Below, piece after piece: positions 9,564 to 18,807 of a DNA stretch of 64,000 nt. Every line of letters begins with the position of its first letter. Positions within the stretch are counted from its first letter, which is position 1. The translations under genes were made by a program, and so were the position numbers. This DNA comes from SIG636 sp045592105 (GTDB taxonomy: Bacteria; Bacillota; Clostridia; Oscillospirales; CAG-382), in contig JAZNUB010000066.1 of assembly GCA_045592105.1 (NCBI GenBank), forward strand, positions 46,649-110,648, read 5' to 3'. The notes under the pieces were generated by a model. That model ran no database searches and was not told the origin of the DNA. It saw only the letters and a list, made by a program, of their open reading frames with translations.

Positions 9564-10249
9564 ACGACGAAGCTGCTCGTTTTCTGCTGCAGCTCAACCT
9601 GATTCTCGTGCAGCTTGGTAACGTCTGTTGCGATGAACTGAGTGTAGATACTGCCGCCTTCGTAGGTAAACGTTCGTTTTTCCAGTCGCCATGCGATTAC
9701 GTTGGGTAAGACAAACACCTTCCCTTCCTTCCTCACTTCGGAAACAGGGACAAAATCATCCGCAAGACAGCTTTCAAGGTCGGTTATAAACTGTATGTCT
9801 TTCCCAAATACGGCAAATCCGAATCGATACATTGCGTGATTGCAAAGCACCGGTAAGCCAACCTCATTAAAGAAGCATACACCGGTAGGCAGATTATCAA
9901 AGGCTTCCTTGATAGATGCAGGGCTGATTGTTTTGCGATTTTTGGTTTCACTAAGCACACACCAAGCACCGAATGCTATGGACAGCAAGGTGATGATCAC
10001 AAGCCACAGATATGGAACAGGCATTTGCAAGCCCTGTTCTGTTCCTGTAATTCGGCTGTCAAGCTGCATTAAAACATAGAGAAATACATTCAACGAAAAT
10101 ACAATTCCTACGCTAATCTGTTTTGATTTTTTGCTCTTGCGCTTAAACAGCAAAACAAGCCCTGCGGCTAATGAAATTACAGCAAACTGACTTATAACAA
10201 GCAAAAAAATCTGCCAAAACGAGCTTATCTGATAAAAACCGGTCATCAT
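9497..10249 (-). CDS. Histidine kinase, membrane sensor/PAS N-terminal part (frameshifted gene)
   Basis: The ATG at 10249 overlaps the stop of the upstream kinase frame (ATGA), which indicates coupling. There are three hydrophobic segments (residues 10-35, 43-60, 78-98), then a PAS-like sensor domain (AFDNLPTGVCFFNEVGLPVL ... FIATDVT) and the start of a coiled coil (KLHENQVELQQK). After about residue 222 the frame runs into an unrelated tail. The coiled coil and catalytic domains resume one frame over and end at 8976. I infer one kinase gene, 8976-10249, with a single missing base at 9580-9583. Confidence 0.7.
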   Translation of the reverse strand: MMTGFYQISSFWQIFLLVISQFAVISLAAGLVLLFKRKSKKSKQISVGIVFSLNVFLYVLMQLDSRITGTEQGLQMPVPYLWLVIITLLSIAFGAWCVLSETKNRKTISPASIKEAFDNLPTGVCFFNEVGLPVLCNHAMYRFGFAVFGKDIQFITDLESCLADDFVPVSEVRKEGKVFVLPNVIAWRLEKRTFTYEGGSIYTQFIATDVTKLHENQVELQQKTSSFVVCRQTCESYRQTWLPLLEKRNY

Positions 10250-10809
10250 ATACCGTCACCTCCTCTGAGCTTTAACAAGAGGGTGTAACAGTTTTCTTCA
10301 GACACGCTGACTGAAATCGCATCGGTTTGAAGTAATGCAAGATCCAAACTGCATACAGCGTCGATACACGCATAAAAACTGTTATCACGGTAGAAGAAAC
10401 GTGCAAGCAAGAAGCTTAGTCCGTCAAAGGCGTTCTCTACTACATATTCATAAAAATCAAACAGCTGCATAGCTATATCCGCAGGAAGATCTTTTTCAAA
10501 CTGCACCGATGCAGCGCAGTTGATACCTGCTAATTGCAGATTATTCATCATCTCATTGATGCTAAGACTCAGCTCCCCTTCTTTTATGTTGCCATCCTGT
10601 TCGTTTACAAGGATCAGATTGTTACGGCGTTTTAGATAAGCGCCAACCACAACTATACGGCGAAGCAATTCTCTTTTTTCTTTCGCGTCGTCGGTTGCGG
10701 TAAGCTTTTTCAACCAGTCATTGAGGAGGTCGATCTGATGGGCTGTTTGCTTGTAAAGCTCGTCGTGCAGGCGATTCTTCTCCGCAAGGGTGCGGATCTG
10801 CTTGTCCAT
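10246..10809 (-). CDS. Distal part of a second 7TM histidine kinase-like protein (frameshifted gene)
   Basis: The frame is open well upstream of this ATG, reading IRGGHTLWQEDLSELLYILE, the conserved PAS-to-coiled-coil joint of HisKA_7TM kinases. It is therefore the continuation of the 12563-10866 gene. The rest contains a helical dimerisation-like stretch (KNRLHDELYKQTAHQIDLLN) and a degenerate ATPase-like fold (FYEYVVENAFDGL) that lacks clear G boxes. The protein may therefore be a non-catalytic sensor partner of the kinase encoded next (8976-10249), with which it overlaps by 4 bases. Confidence 0.65.
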   Translation of the reverse strand: MDKQIRTLAEKNRLHDELYKQTAHQIDLLNDWLKKLTATDDAKEKRELLRRIVVVGAYLKRRNNLILVNEQDGNIKEGELSLSINEMMNNLQLAGINCAASVQFEKDLPADIAMQLFDFYEYVVENAFDGLSFLLARFFYRDNSFYACIDAVCSLDLALLQTDAISVSVSEENCYTLLLKLRGGDGI

Positions 10810-10865
10810 ACGATAGTTCTGAATAAATATGGCATTAGAGCCTTCCAGTTCGGTTCTAAGCTCTT

Positions 10866-12563
10866 TTAGCTCTTCGAGGATATAAAGCAGCTCGGACAGA
10901 TCCTCCTGCCATAGCGTATGGCCGCCACGGATTTCGGAGCCAGAGAAGCGGATCCCCCGTCTAACATCACAGAACCGTTTTCGGTTTCCTTCATTTGCTC
11001 TACAGTAAGGGGCATTGCATCGTCGGAACGGTAGTGCACAGTGTAATTATTATCCACAACAACAACACCAAGGGCGGAATACTTCAGAAGTTCATCATAA
11101 TGAGTATTAGACTGAACCAAACCTGTTTTGATGCTGCTTTCCCAAATGGCGACCACCGTAAAGCAAAGTGCAGCGGTCATTTCGATAAAGCCAAACAGAG
11201 CACTGTTTAATGCATATAAAACGGAATATACCACACCGACACCAAGCATAGCGATAGGCAGCCAAATTGTTTTGTGTGTTCCGGGAATACGACATTTCTT
11301 TATGAGTTCCCAGATCATAAAAGCTATACATGAGAATATCCAAACCACAGCAGCATAATACAGATAGGTACGCTGATAATCATCCCAGCCGATTTCATAA
11401 CCAAGATGGAATCGGAACGCAAGCTGATGCAGATCGTTGGTAAGGATACCAACGATCAATATGATGGAAGGAATATACATCCAGCTCCACTTCTTTGACA
11501 TACGATAATTTTCGGGCTTTCCTATATATTTTGCCGCAAACAAACAAATCTGCGGAATGAGTATCATCGAAATGTAGTAGGCATACCAGCACCACTGCCC
11601 AATCGGAAAAACCCGGTAAAAAACCGTAAGACGCAGAGTTCGCATTAGCATCCAGAACATCATCAAAGCCACGAGAATAATCAGGTGACGACGAATAGTC
11701 TTATTCACTATACGGTCATATACTGATATCCCCCAAAACACGAGAATTCCGAGATAGATCATCACTACAACTATGTGTGATATCACATACATCACCGGTG
11801 TTGTATCCATGGTAACTACACGAACAAAGTTTGCAAACAAAAGCAAAAAGATCCCCAGCAACACATTTATAGTATAGGACCGGGGTTTGCCTTCACTACT
11901 CATAAGCCCTTGCTTTTGCAAGGAGCGGTAAATTGCCAGAATCAAACACTCGTCCAATATGTAGGAAATAGAAAGAAACTCAAATCCACGTGGCAAAAAC
12001 TGCTCTATAAGCCAGATTGTGATGCTACTGAACACGGTACACAGAAGAAGCGTAGTGTGCAAACGGGATTTTATCTTCTTTTTAGCAATGGCATAAAAGG
12101 TAATACCTATCATCGAGAGCATATACCCGATAAGATAGACATAGTATAATGCGTGTAAAGGTCCGTATTCACGTACAAGCTTAGTCGCTCCGTCAGCAAA
12201 CTCAACATCCACCGTGCTGTAATAGATTGGCAGAACGCCTGGGCTGGTGGTAATGCCAAGCATCACAATCCCAATGGTAACAAGGGTTATCATCAGCGGC
12301 TTTGAGCGTTTTATCCCGCAAAAGCGAAGCACCATCATAAGCATAAAAAATGGCAAAAACACGCTGCCAAGATATGAAATTCTGTTTGAGTTAAGTGCCG
12401 AGCCAAGATTTGGCGATACAGAAATCATAAAGTAACCAAGGTTGCATACAGATACCGAAATGAAAACCAACAGCAGCCATATATCACGCTTTTTATCAGC
12501 AACAACGCAAACGCCAACCATACACAGCGAGACAAGAGCTGTAATTCCATAAGCTAATGACAT
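10866..12563 (-). CDS. 7TM sensor (HisKA_7TM-type) N-terminal part, frameshifted at its C-terminus
   Basis: The ATG at 12563 sits 8 bases after AAAGGAGGTG. The product has about 14-15 hydrophobic segments: an N-terminal 7TM sensor of the histidine-kinase type (1-220), a second membrane block (230-470), and a PAS-like domain (YDELLKYSALGVVVVDNNYT). After about residue 535 the frame leaves the conserved sequence. A run of five G on the coding strand (10954-10958) read as six G restores IRFSGSEIRGGHTLW and fuses to the distal part ending at 10246. First gene of the operon with the second kinase and the LuxR-type regulator. The signal is unknown. Confidence 0.75.
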   Translation of the reverse strand: MSLAYGITALVSLCMVGVCVVADKKRDIWLLLVFISVSVCNLGYFMISVSPNLGSALNSNRISYLGSVFLPFFMLMMVLRFCGIKRSKPLMITLVTIGIVMLGITTSPGVLPIYYSTVDVEFADGATKLVREYGPLHALYYVYLIGYMLSMIGITFYAIAKKKIKSRLHTTLLLCTVFSSITIWLIEQFLPRGFEFLSISYILDECLILAIYRSLQKQGLMSSEGKPRSYTINVLLGIFLLLFANFVRVVTMDTTPVMYVISHIVVVMIYLGILVFWGISVYDRIVNKTIRRHLIILVALMMFWMLMRTLRLTVFYRVFPIGQWCWYAYYISMILIPQICLFAAKYIGKPENYRMSKKWSWMYIPSIILIVGILTNDLHQLAFRFHLGYEIGWDDYQRTYLYYAAVVWIFSCIAFMIWELIKKCRIPGTHKTIWLPIAMLGVGVVYSVLYALNSALFGFIEMTAALCFTVVAIWESSIKTGLVQSNTHYDELLKYSALGVVVVDNNYTVHYRSDDAMPLTVEQMKETENGSVMLDGGSASLAPKSVAAIRYGRRICPSCFISSKS

Positions 12564-12902
12564 TTTTCGGCACCTCCTTTTCTATCGCAGACAAGTCTCC
12601 CTTTGCGAATTTATCTATATCTTGACTCGATCAACCTCGGGAAAATTGCACCACTCTTTTCTTAAATATAAGATGGTAAATATCACGTTCAAAAAGCACG
12701 ATAGGTTAATCAAAGCACATAATACACTGGATAATATCATACCACTCAAGCAAATAATTGTCAACGCTAACGCACATTTAGAGTGTAGGACTATCATTTT
12801 GTATACTAATTATGAATTTGCACACTTCTTGCCCCGAGAATTGGATGCCGACAATCAATGATAGTAGACACCTAAATTCATAAGTGGCTGTAACAACTTT
12901 AT
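12564..12902. other. Intergenic region without a convincing gene
   Basis: About 340 bases with no frame that shows coding character. It must contain the promoter of the sensor operon beginning at 12563 (minus strand). A short plus-strand frame (12622-12861) has no ribosome site and no domain-like sequence and was not accepted. Confidence 0.5.
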
Positions 12903-12937
12903 AAAAAACAAAGCCTTGCGATACACCGCAAGGCCTT
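12903..12937 (-). terminator. Intrinsic terminator of the small membrane protein gene
   Basis: A stem pairing GGCCTTGC with GCAAGGCT is followed by TTGTTTTTT on the minus strand, 15 bases past the stop codon of the gene at 12952-13206. Confidence 0.8.
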
Positions 12938-12951
12938 ATAGTAACAAATGT

Positions 12952-13206
12952 TTAGTTTTTACGGGAGGATTTAACGATCCTGTATATTACATAGCCGATA
13001 GCGGCAATAACAACAGCACCGATAATTGCCCCGATTATGCACTTCTTTTTATCAATAGCCTTTTTGGAAGCGCACACTTCAAACTCATCATCTGCATCGT
13101 CCCACAACTGATCCAACTCTTCAGGGGAAGTATCGTCCAAAGAGAGCTCCACACAGTCATCATCAGGACAAAGATCATCGTTTAAAAAAAGCTTATTTTC
13201 ATCCAT
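12952..13206 (-). CDS. Small acidic single-pass membrane protein, unknown function
   Basis: About 84 residues. The N-terminal 50 are strongly acidic (DDLCPDDDCVELSLDD ... DQLWDDADDEFEV). A basic Lys-rich turn, one transmembrane helix (IIGAIIGAVVIAAIGYVIYR) and a basic end (IVKSSRKN) follow. The start is ATG 13206 or GTG 13209; AAAGGAG lies 7-10 bases upstream, so both fit. It is a single-gene unit with its own terminator. No family recognised. Confidence 0.6.
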   Translation of the reverse strand: MDENKLFLNDDLCPDDDCVELSLDDTSPEELDQLWDDADDEFEVCASKKAIDKKKCIIGAIIGAVVIAAIGYVIYRIVKSSRKN

Positions 13207-13307
13207 CACGCATACGCTCCTTTCTTTTTCTTAATTATAAACATTAATTAACGCTTTGTCAAGAGTGCAATAAACTATTTTTCCTATTTTTTGCTAAATT
13301 TCTTTTT

Positions 13308-14987
13308 CTATTCAGCTTTGTTTAATAAATTAAGTTCAACAACTTCCCAACGGCCGCCGTTGTTTATATAAAGCAAGCGATAAATACCCGCAACACGTTC
13401 CACTTTACCGCCGTTTACGCGGGTACCTGTAACGTCATAATGAACGTCGCATCTGAACGCATTATCAGCATATCCAACATAGTTGTCTACATACAAAGAG
13501 TTGTATACGATGGTGTGATCTCTGCGCCAATACATACCCGCATAGGAGCCCATAACAACGTCATACGCTTTGGAACGCAAACGAGTTTTTGATAAAACGT
13601 TATTAAAGTTTGCGTTTAGGTTTTCCCTGCCCATAAACGTGTATTCCATCATCGCCTCGGCAAAGCCCTTTGCAAGCTCCTCGTACTGAGGTATTGCTGC
13701 TGCATTGGGTGCTAAATCGCATCTATAGCTGTTTTTATCATAATTAACAAGCTCGTATTCATTTCCCTCTGCATCCTTTACAGAAAAATTGGGCTTAAAA
13801 AACATTCCTTTGAACGTGTAAACACAGCATACTCTGGGATTAGCAAGCTCGTTTTTGTATTCGCTAACTTCGCTGTATTCGATATCGGTATCGGTTATAT
13901 ACTGTTCGTTGCCGCTAACATCAACGCCGTTAACGAAAACCAAAGCATCCTTCGGAACGGATAAAACGTAATCTGCCGTGCCCGAATTAAAAGCGTATTC
14001 AAATTTGTTGGGATCAGCACCCTCAAAACGCTTAAGCTCATCCCCGTTATACAAAACCTTAACCTCGGGCAAGCTGTAAAAGCTTTTAATAGTATATTCG
14101 GTGGAAAACGGTATTCCCTCACATTCCTTTTCAAGCGGATTAAGGAAAGGATATGAAATGCTTTTTCCCGTTATGTATTTTGTTGAAACTCTGATATCGT
14201 TTACATATATCTCTGCACCGCTGGGAACGGTTATAACAACATCCGTTGTGGAAGAATCGGCGTTAAAGCCAATTGCGTTCTCTTCAACTTCGTGCTGTTT
14301 AAGTGCTGTGCCGTTAAGCTCTGCCAAAGCTTTATATTCACCGAAAGGAGCGCGATAGGTAAACGAAGAGAAGGCTTTGTTTTCCTCTTTTTCAAACTCC
14401 GTAACAAATGGGCTCAAGCAAGCTTTAAATCTATCGCCCGCAACGGAAACGCCGTTAATACTAACTTTAGAGTTGCACGGAGCATACAAAGTTACCTCAG
14501 GATTTACCGTGTCAAGAAGCGCCTTATCCAACGATAGCTCTAAGACAGACCAACGAGGCATATTATACGCGCCGCTTCCATTCTTTTCTACGGTTAGCGT
14601 ACACAACATTAGCTCGTCGTTTTTCACCTTAAAAACGTCAACTCCACCCTTGCTTTCTGTTGGTGAACGGCGGCAAGTAAGGCTCTTACCTTTAAAATAA
14701 GCAGCGTATGCTAAATCAACGTCTGTTTCGATAGCTTGAAATTCGCTACCGTAAAGCTCTTCGTTAAGAATGGATTTCCAACCTTTCTCGTCTATATCGG
14801 CAATATAATTTTTTGCATAGTGCTCACTTAACCCATTTTGATATGACGATAAAAAGGTCCAAATAACAATCTGGCTTCCTACGAACAATAACAGAAGCAC
14901 CAATATATATATTAGTAAGCCTTTTTTATATGCAGTAAGCTGTTTAATCCTTGAAAAAACGCTTTTCTTAGCTGGAGATACAACCAT
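13308..14987 (-). CDS. Membrane-anchored extracytoplasmic protein, unknown function
   Basis: 559 residues: a basic N-terminus, one transmembrane helix (LLIYILVLLLLFVGSQIVIW), then a long extracytoplasmic part. The latter contains three short similar beta motifs (YAPCNSKVSINGVSV, VPSGAEIYVNDIRV, VPKDALVFVNGVDV), which resemble small Ig-like or TcaA-type domains. The C-terminal 120 residues look like an NTF2/SnoaL-type fold (FAEAMMEYTFMGRENLNANF ... RRDHTIVYNSLYV). The GGAGGG site lies inside the end of the upstream gene, 2 bp before. Third gene of a three-gene operon with a phosphodiester glycosidase and a PIG-L deacetylase, so a role in surface glycan or envelope handling is plausible but not shown. 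Confidence 0.7.
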   Translation of the reverse strand: MVVSPAKKSVFSRIKQLTAYKKGLLIYILVLLLLFVGSQIVIWTFLSSYQNGLSEHYAKNYIADIDEKGWKSILNEELYGSEFQAIETDVDLAYAAYFKGKSLTCRRSPTESKGGVDVFKVKNDELMLCTLTVEKNGSGAYNMPRWSVLELSLDKALLDTVNPEVTLYAPCNSKVSINGVSVAGDRFKACLSPFVTEFEKEENKAFSSFTYRAPFGEYKALAELNGTALKQHEVEENAIGFNADSSTTDVVITVPSGAEIYVNDIRVSTKYITGKSISYPFLNPLEKECEGIPFSTEYTIKSFYSLPEVKVLYNGDELKRFEGADPNKFEYAFNSGTADYVLSVPKDALVFVNGVDVSGNEQYITDTDIEYSEVSEYKNELANPRVCCVYTFKGMFFKPNFSVKDAEGNEYELVNYDKNSYRCDLAPNAAAIPQYEELAKGFAEAMMEYTFMGRENLNANFNNVLSKTRLRSKAYDVVMGSYAGMYWRRDHTIVYNSLYVDNYVGYADNAFRCDVHYDVTGTRVNGGKVERVAGIYRLLYINNGGRWEVVELNLLNKAE

Positions 14988-14989
14988 AA

Positions 14990-16099
14990 TTAATTGCCCT
15001 CCTTTTTAATCAAAATAGCGTTAGGCAAACCGCGTTCCCCCGTAACGGAAGCGCAATCATTAATACTAACGCCGTTATAGTGCATACGCGTAGAGGAGCC
15101 ACCGTCTAAATTAGCGGCGTTTACTGCGCCAAACTCCAGCATTATGTCAACAAGGTCGTCGTAGGTTGCACCTATGCTGTGAGGCTGTCTGCCATCAACA
15201 ACAAGCAAAAGTATGGCACCATCAGCCCTTTGACCTATAGCCGTGCGCGGGTTAAGACCGCCACCAAGTGCTTTCTTCTCATTAAGGGGCTTGCCGTTTA
15301 TAATCAAAACAGGGCCAGGTGCAAAGCTAACTGCACTAACTATTTTTTGCTCCATCGCCATCTTACCCGAATACGTGCCAACGTGCAAAATATTGTTTTC
15401 GTCAAAGCCAACAACGCAATTATACTTTAGATCCTCCCCGCCCCAAAGAATTTGAGAGTTGCCCATAACAAGGCCATCGGGGATACCACCGTTTCCTGTA
15501 CCGTTCGGATCGTAAAAGCCCCCTGCGTTAGTGCCGCCTATGGCATCGTATTTGTTAATGAAGCTTGATAGCGTCATACCCTCGCTTTGAGGGCCATAGC
15601 TATCCAAGGTTGCCACAAAAACTCTTGAAGGGTCGTCAATTATCATCATTTCGCCGTGATAAGTAAAACCGTCTACTTCAACAATTTTAACACCGTTGTC
15701 ATCAACTACGATTTTATCGTCACTAACGGGCAAATCATAGGAGGGTGCGTTTGGTACATAGCCGGAGTTCTCTTCATACTCGGCAGATGTATCGTTATCG
15801 GGCTTAGGCATAACAATTAAACCGGGGTTCATTTCCTCGTGAACGTCATTGTTGCGGTTACCCAATATGCTATCAATTTTAGAAGAGCTTAGAAACAACT
15901 TAGGTATCCATTTTGCCGCACTTGTTTCGTTAAGGCTTTGAACAAACAAATCACGCGCGCTTTCAGAAGGACCGTGTGTGATAACAAGACCTGTGCTATA
16001 AACTATAAGCACCAAAGCCAAAAGCGTTACACCTATCACGGTTAAGAAACGACCGACATACTTAAGAATTAATTTTGTTTTAGATTTAGTTTTTTCCAT
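14990..16099 (-). CDS. Phosphodiester glycosidase (NAGPA) family exoprotein
   Basis: A membrane anchor at residues 12-35 is followed by a Pro/Asp-rich linker and a NAGPA-type domain (about 140-369). Family-typical segments are GGTNAGGFYDPNG, SFAPGPVLIINGK, NPRTAIGQRADGAILLLVVD and NAANLDGGSSTRMHYNG. Relatives remove the outer sugar from sugar-phosphodiesters. The catalytic face is probably outside the cell, given the anchor. The start at 16099 follows AAGGAAG and overlaps the upstream deacetylase gene by 14 bases, so the two are probably coupled. Confidence 0.85.
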   Translation of the reverse strand: MEKTKSKTKLILKYVGRFLTVIGVTLLALVLIVYSTGLVITHGPSESARDLFVQSLNETSAAKWIPKLFLSSSKIDSILGNRNNDVHEEMNPGLIVMPKPDNDTSAEYEENSGYVPNAPSYDLPVSDDKIVVDDNGVKIVEVDGFTYHGEMMIIDDPSRVFVATLDSYGPQSEGMTLSSFINKYDAIGGTNAGGFYDPNGTGNGGIPDGLVMGNSQILWGGEDLKYNCVVGFDENNILHVGTYSGKMAMEQKIVSAVSFAPGPVLIINGKPLNEKKALGGGLNPRTAIGQRADGAILLLVVDGRQPHSIGATYDDLVDIMLEFGAVNAANLDGGSSTRMHYNGVSINDCASVTGERGLPNAILIKKEGN

Positions 16100-17546
16100 T
16101 TCTACTTCCTTTATTTATTACGAGCAGTAGTATTGCACCAACTGGGATTACAATTAATAGCACCCATTTAAGTTTACCGATGCCGTTATTTGTAGTTGAA
16201 TCTTTATTTGTGCCGTTTTGCTCCTCAATATCTTCACTTATAGGCTCGGATATTTCTGTTTCAATTTCCGTTCGTGCTAACGGCAGATAAATTTTTGCTG
16301 GCATATACCTTTCAAGCTTTTCCTGCTGTATCACAACTGCTGTTAAGCAAGCGGCTTGCCTTATGCGTTCTATTTCAAGCCTTTGTTCTTCGTAAGAAAC
16401 CACGTTTTCAAACAATCCGTTAATTTTTGTATCCATTCCAACAGTAGAACGGTATAGCCCAAATTTGCACGGACTGTACGAACGTATTTGGGTAGCCTTT
16501 GTTACAGGCGCACCGTCAACGCCGTATATCCAGTTATAAAGGCTTGAAAAACGATGTTGAGATTTATGGCATCCAAACGCTTCCTGCGATATGTTAAAAG
16601 CGCTTTTTCCGCCAAAACACTCAAGCGGTTGATCCCAATCAAAAAGCACCTCGTTTTCTTTCCATAAATGGATATACGTTTTTGGTACATCCCATACTCC
16701 TTCTTGTGCCGAAACTTCAAGAGCCGACATAACGGAAGTTGTGTTCAGCATATGCGCGCCGTGCCCGTATTCACCGTCAATATCGTGACAAGCAACAACA
16801 AGCGGCTTGTACCGCCCAAACAGCTTCACGTAGAAATCAACAAGCTTGTCCTCCGTGCAGCCAACGCTTCCAAAAGCCGTGCGTGCCTCTTGCAGGCTTT
16901 TACAATAAAGATCCGGAAACTCCGATATCACAGGATAATACTTAACGCCACAGGTCCACAACCCGTCCAGTAGCTCGTGCGGACGGTCGTGCGTGTTCCA
17001 ATGGTTGGTAAAATACACTATCTGAACACCGTAGCCGTTTGCGGCACACCAAGGGATCATACCCGCAAAGTAAAGCTGGTCATCATCGCTGTGCGTGGGG
17101 CAAATAAGTATATCAGCGCTTTCAAGCGTTTCCCACCGTTGTACCCAATTGGGTATCTCGGTAGTTTTGAAGGCATACACATCCGCAACCGAAACTGCAT
17201 CATCATAAGTTATGCTAACGCTTTTTTCACCGTTAAGTGTGATATACTGATGCAAATACTCTGTTGAATGCGCTGAAAGCTCAACACCGTCCGCAACAAC
17301 CGTAAAACCCACAGGCATTCGATCATATTTTATGTAAATGCCGTATAAGGCGTTTTCAGCTTCTATTTTTATTTTGCCAACACTTTTATACGTATAGATA
17401 TTATCGTCAACAAGCTGTGGTATAACAGCACCATCCGCGGTAATGCTACAATCTGCTTGTTTTTCAGCCGCAAACGCATTTATGCCCCCAAGAAGCAACA
17501 CCACTACGAGCATACAACACATTAATTTTCTAATTGTTATCACCAT
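16086..17546 (-). CDS. PIG-L family N-deacetylase, membrane-anchored
   Basis: A signal sequence (MLVVVLLLGGINAFA) precedes a small beta domain (40-140). The PIG-L fold follows, with the zinc motif as PTHSDDDQLYFAG (usual form H-P-D-D-E) and a second His in EYGHGAHMLN. A C-terminal transmembrane helix (WVLLIVIPVGAILLLVI) with a basic end anchors it. The family removes N-acetyl groups from sugars. The HSDDD variant departs from the common motif but keeps the His and Asp ligands. First gene of the operon with a phosphodiester glycosidase, together suggesting processing of a surface glycan or glycolipid. The ribosome site is weak. Confidence 0.82.
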   Translation of the reverse strand: MVITIRKLMCCMLVVVLLLGGINAFAAEKQADCSITADGAVIPQLVDDNIYTYKSVGKIKIEAENALYGIYIKYDRMPVGFTVVADGVELSAHSTEYLHQYITLNGEKSVSITYDDAVSVADVYAFKTTEIPNWVQRWETLESADILICPTHSDDDQLYFAGMIPWCAANGYGVQIVYFTNHWNTHDRPHELLDGLWTCGVKYYPVISEFPDLYCKSLQEARTAFGSVGCTEDKLVDFYVKLFGRYKPLVVACHDIDGEYGHGAHMLNTTSVMSALEVSAQEGVWDVPKTYIHLWKENEVLFDWDQPLECFGGKSAFNISQEAFGCHKSQHRFSSLYNWIYGVDGAPVTKATQIRSYSPCKFGLYRSTVGMDTKINGLFENVVSYEEQRLEIERIRQAACLTAVVIQQEKLERYMPAKIYLPLARTEIETEISEPISEDIEEQNGTNKDSTTNNGIGKLKWVLLIVIPVGAILLLVINKGSRNGKN

Positions 17547-17630
17547 ATTCCAATATCCCTATTTAATTATACGATTAAACAAGAAAAAACTCTCACACTT
17601 TTTCAGATTATACACCAACGAATAATTTTT

Positions 17631-17646
17631 TTCAATATATATTGAA
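17631..17646. promoter_or_regulatory. 16-bp perfect palindrome between divergent genes
   Basis: TTCAATATATATTGAA lies in the 150-bp gap between the PIG-L operon (minus) and the FkbM gene (plus), just upstream of TATGAT at 17671. It could be an operator serving either side. No regulator is identified. Confidence 0.4.
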
Positions 17647-17700
17647 ACATTATTTCATTTTTCATCATAATATGATAAAATACCCGTGGAGGATATGGCT

Positions 17701-18726
17701 ATGGATATATGGAACAGACTTAAACGCGAGGAAAAACCGATATTGCTTTACGGTATGGGTGACGGTGCAGAAAAAATCCTTTCCGTGTTAAACGAGCGCG
17801 GTATAGAAATACAAGGTATATTTGTTAGCGATGATTTTGTTAGAGATAAAAGCTTTCACGGCTTTAAGCTTCTATCTTTTTCGCAAGCACAAAGTATTTT
17901 TAAAAGCTTTATCGTGTTGGTCGCCTTCGGCACCTCAAGGCAGGAGGTGCTTGACAACATAAAAGCGGTATCAAGCAAACAGCAGTTGTACGTTCCCGAT
18001 GTGCCTGTTGCGGGCAACCAACTGTTTGATCACGCGTTTGCAAAGCAAAACGAAGAAAAAATACGGTTTGTATACAATAAGCTTGAAACGGACGAGGACA
18101 GATATATATACGAAAGCGTTATCAGATTTAAAATGACAGGATGGCAAGAGTATTTACATCGCTCGCACCAACCAAAAGCAAGAGTTTATGAAAAGCTTTG
18201 TTTAAATGAAGGTGCTGTTTGTGTTGATTGCGGTGCTTTCACGGGGGACACGGTTTCCGAGCTGTTAATGCACAATAACTGTGCTACCGTTTATGCGATA
18301 GAGCCTGATGCAAAAACCTTTAAAAAATTAAAGCTATATTCAGAAACGGATAGTAGAATAGTACCGATAAACGCCGCTGTAAGCGATAACGAAAACGGCG
18401 TTACATTCTCTGCTCACGGTAATCGCGGAAGTAAAAGCGCCGATAACGGCACGCTTGTACCCAGTGTTTGTATCGATAAGCTCGTGAAGGATGCCGTTGT
18501 TGACTATATCAAGTTTGACGTTGAGGGTATGGAAGCAGAAGCTATAAACGGTGCTGCCGAAACGATAAAAAAGCACAAACCCAAAATGCTTGTTTCGTGC
18601 TATCACAGAAGTGAGGATGTATTTGAGCTTCCGATGAAAATATTAAATATCAGAAGCGACTATAAGCTTCATATTTATCATCCATGCTACTTGCCCGCTT
18701 GGGATTGTGCATTTCTGTTTGTATGA
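17701..18726 (+). CDS. FkbM family SAM-dependent methyltransferase
   Basis: The ATG at 17701 lies 8 bases after GGAGG; earlier GTG/ATG codons overlap or crowd the ribosome site. The N-terminal half (KPILLYGMGDGAEKILSVLN) looks like a nucleotide-binding segment found in glycan-modifying fusions. The C-terminal half is the FkbM methyltransferase: motif I VCVDCGAFTGDTVSELL, the acidic loop YAIEPDAKTFKKLK, then VDYIKFDVEGMEAEAINGAA. The family usually O-methylates sugars. It is divergent from the PIG-L operon, so a role in surface polysaccharide modification is a reasonable inference. Confidence 0.88.
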   Translation: MDIWNRLKREEKPILLYGMGDGAEKILSVLNERGIEIQGIFVSDDFVRDKSFHGFKLLSFSQAQSIFKSFIVLVAFGTSRQEVLDNIKAVSSKQQLYVPDVPVAGNQLFDHAFAKQNEEKIRFVYNKLETDEDRYIYESVIRFKMTGWQEYLHRSHQPKARVYEKLCLNEGAVCVDCGAFTGDTVSELLMHNNCATVYAIEPDAKTFKKLKLYSETDSRIVPINAAVSDNENGVTFSAHGNRGSKSADNGTLVPSVCIDKLVKDAVVDYIKFDVEGMEAEAINGAAETIKKHKPKMLVSCYHRSEDVFELPMKILNIRSDYKLHIYHPCYLPAWDCAFLFV

Positions 18727-18807
18727 GTTATGCATTATTTACAAAACCGTAACAAAAGCAGGATTTTATAGTGATAAAATATAAGTATTAAAATTTTGGA
18801 GTTTTTT

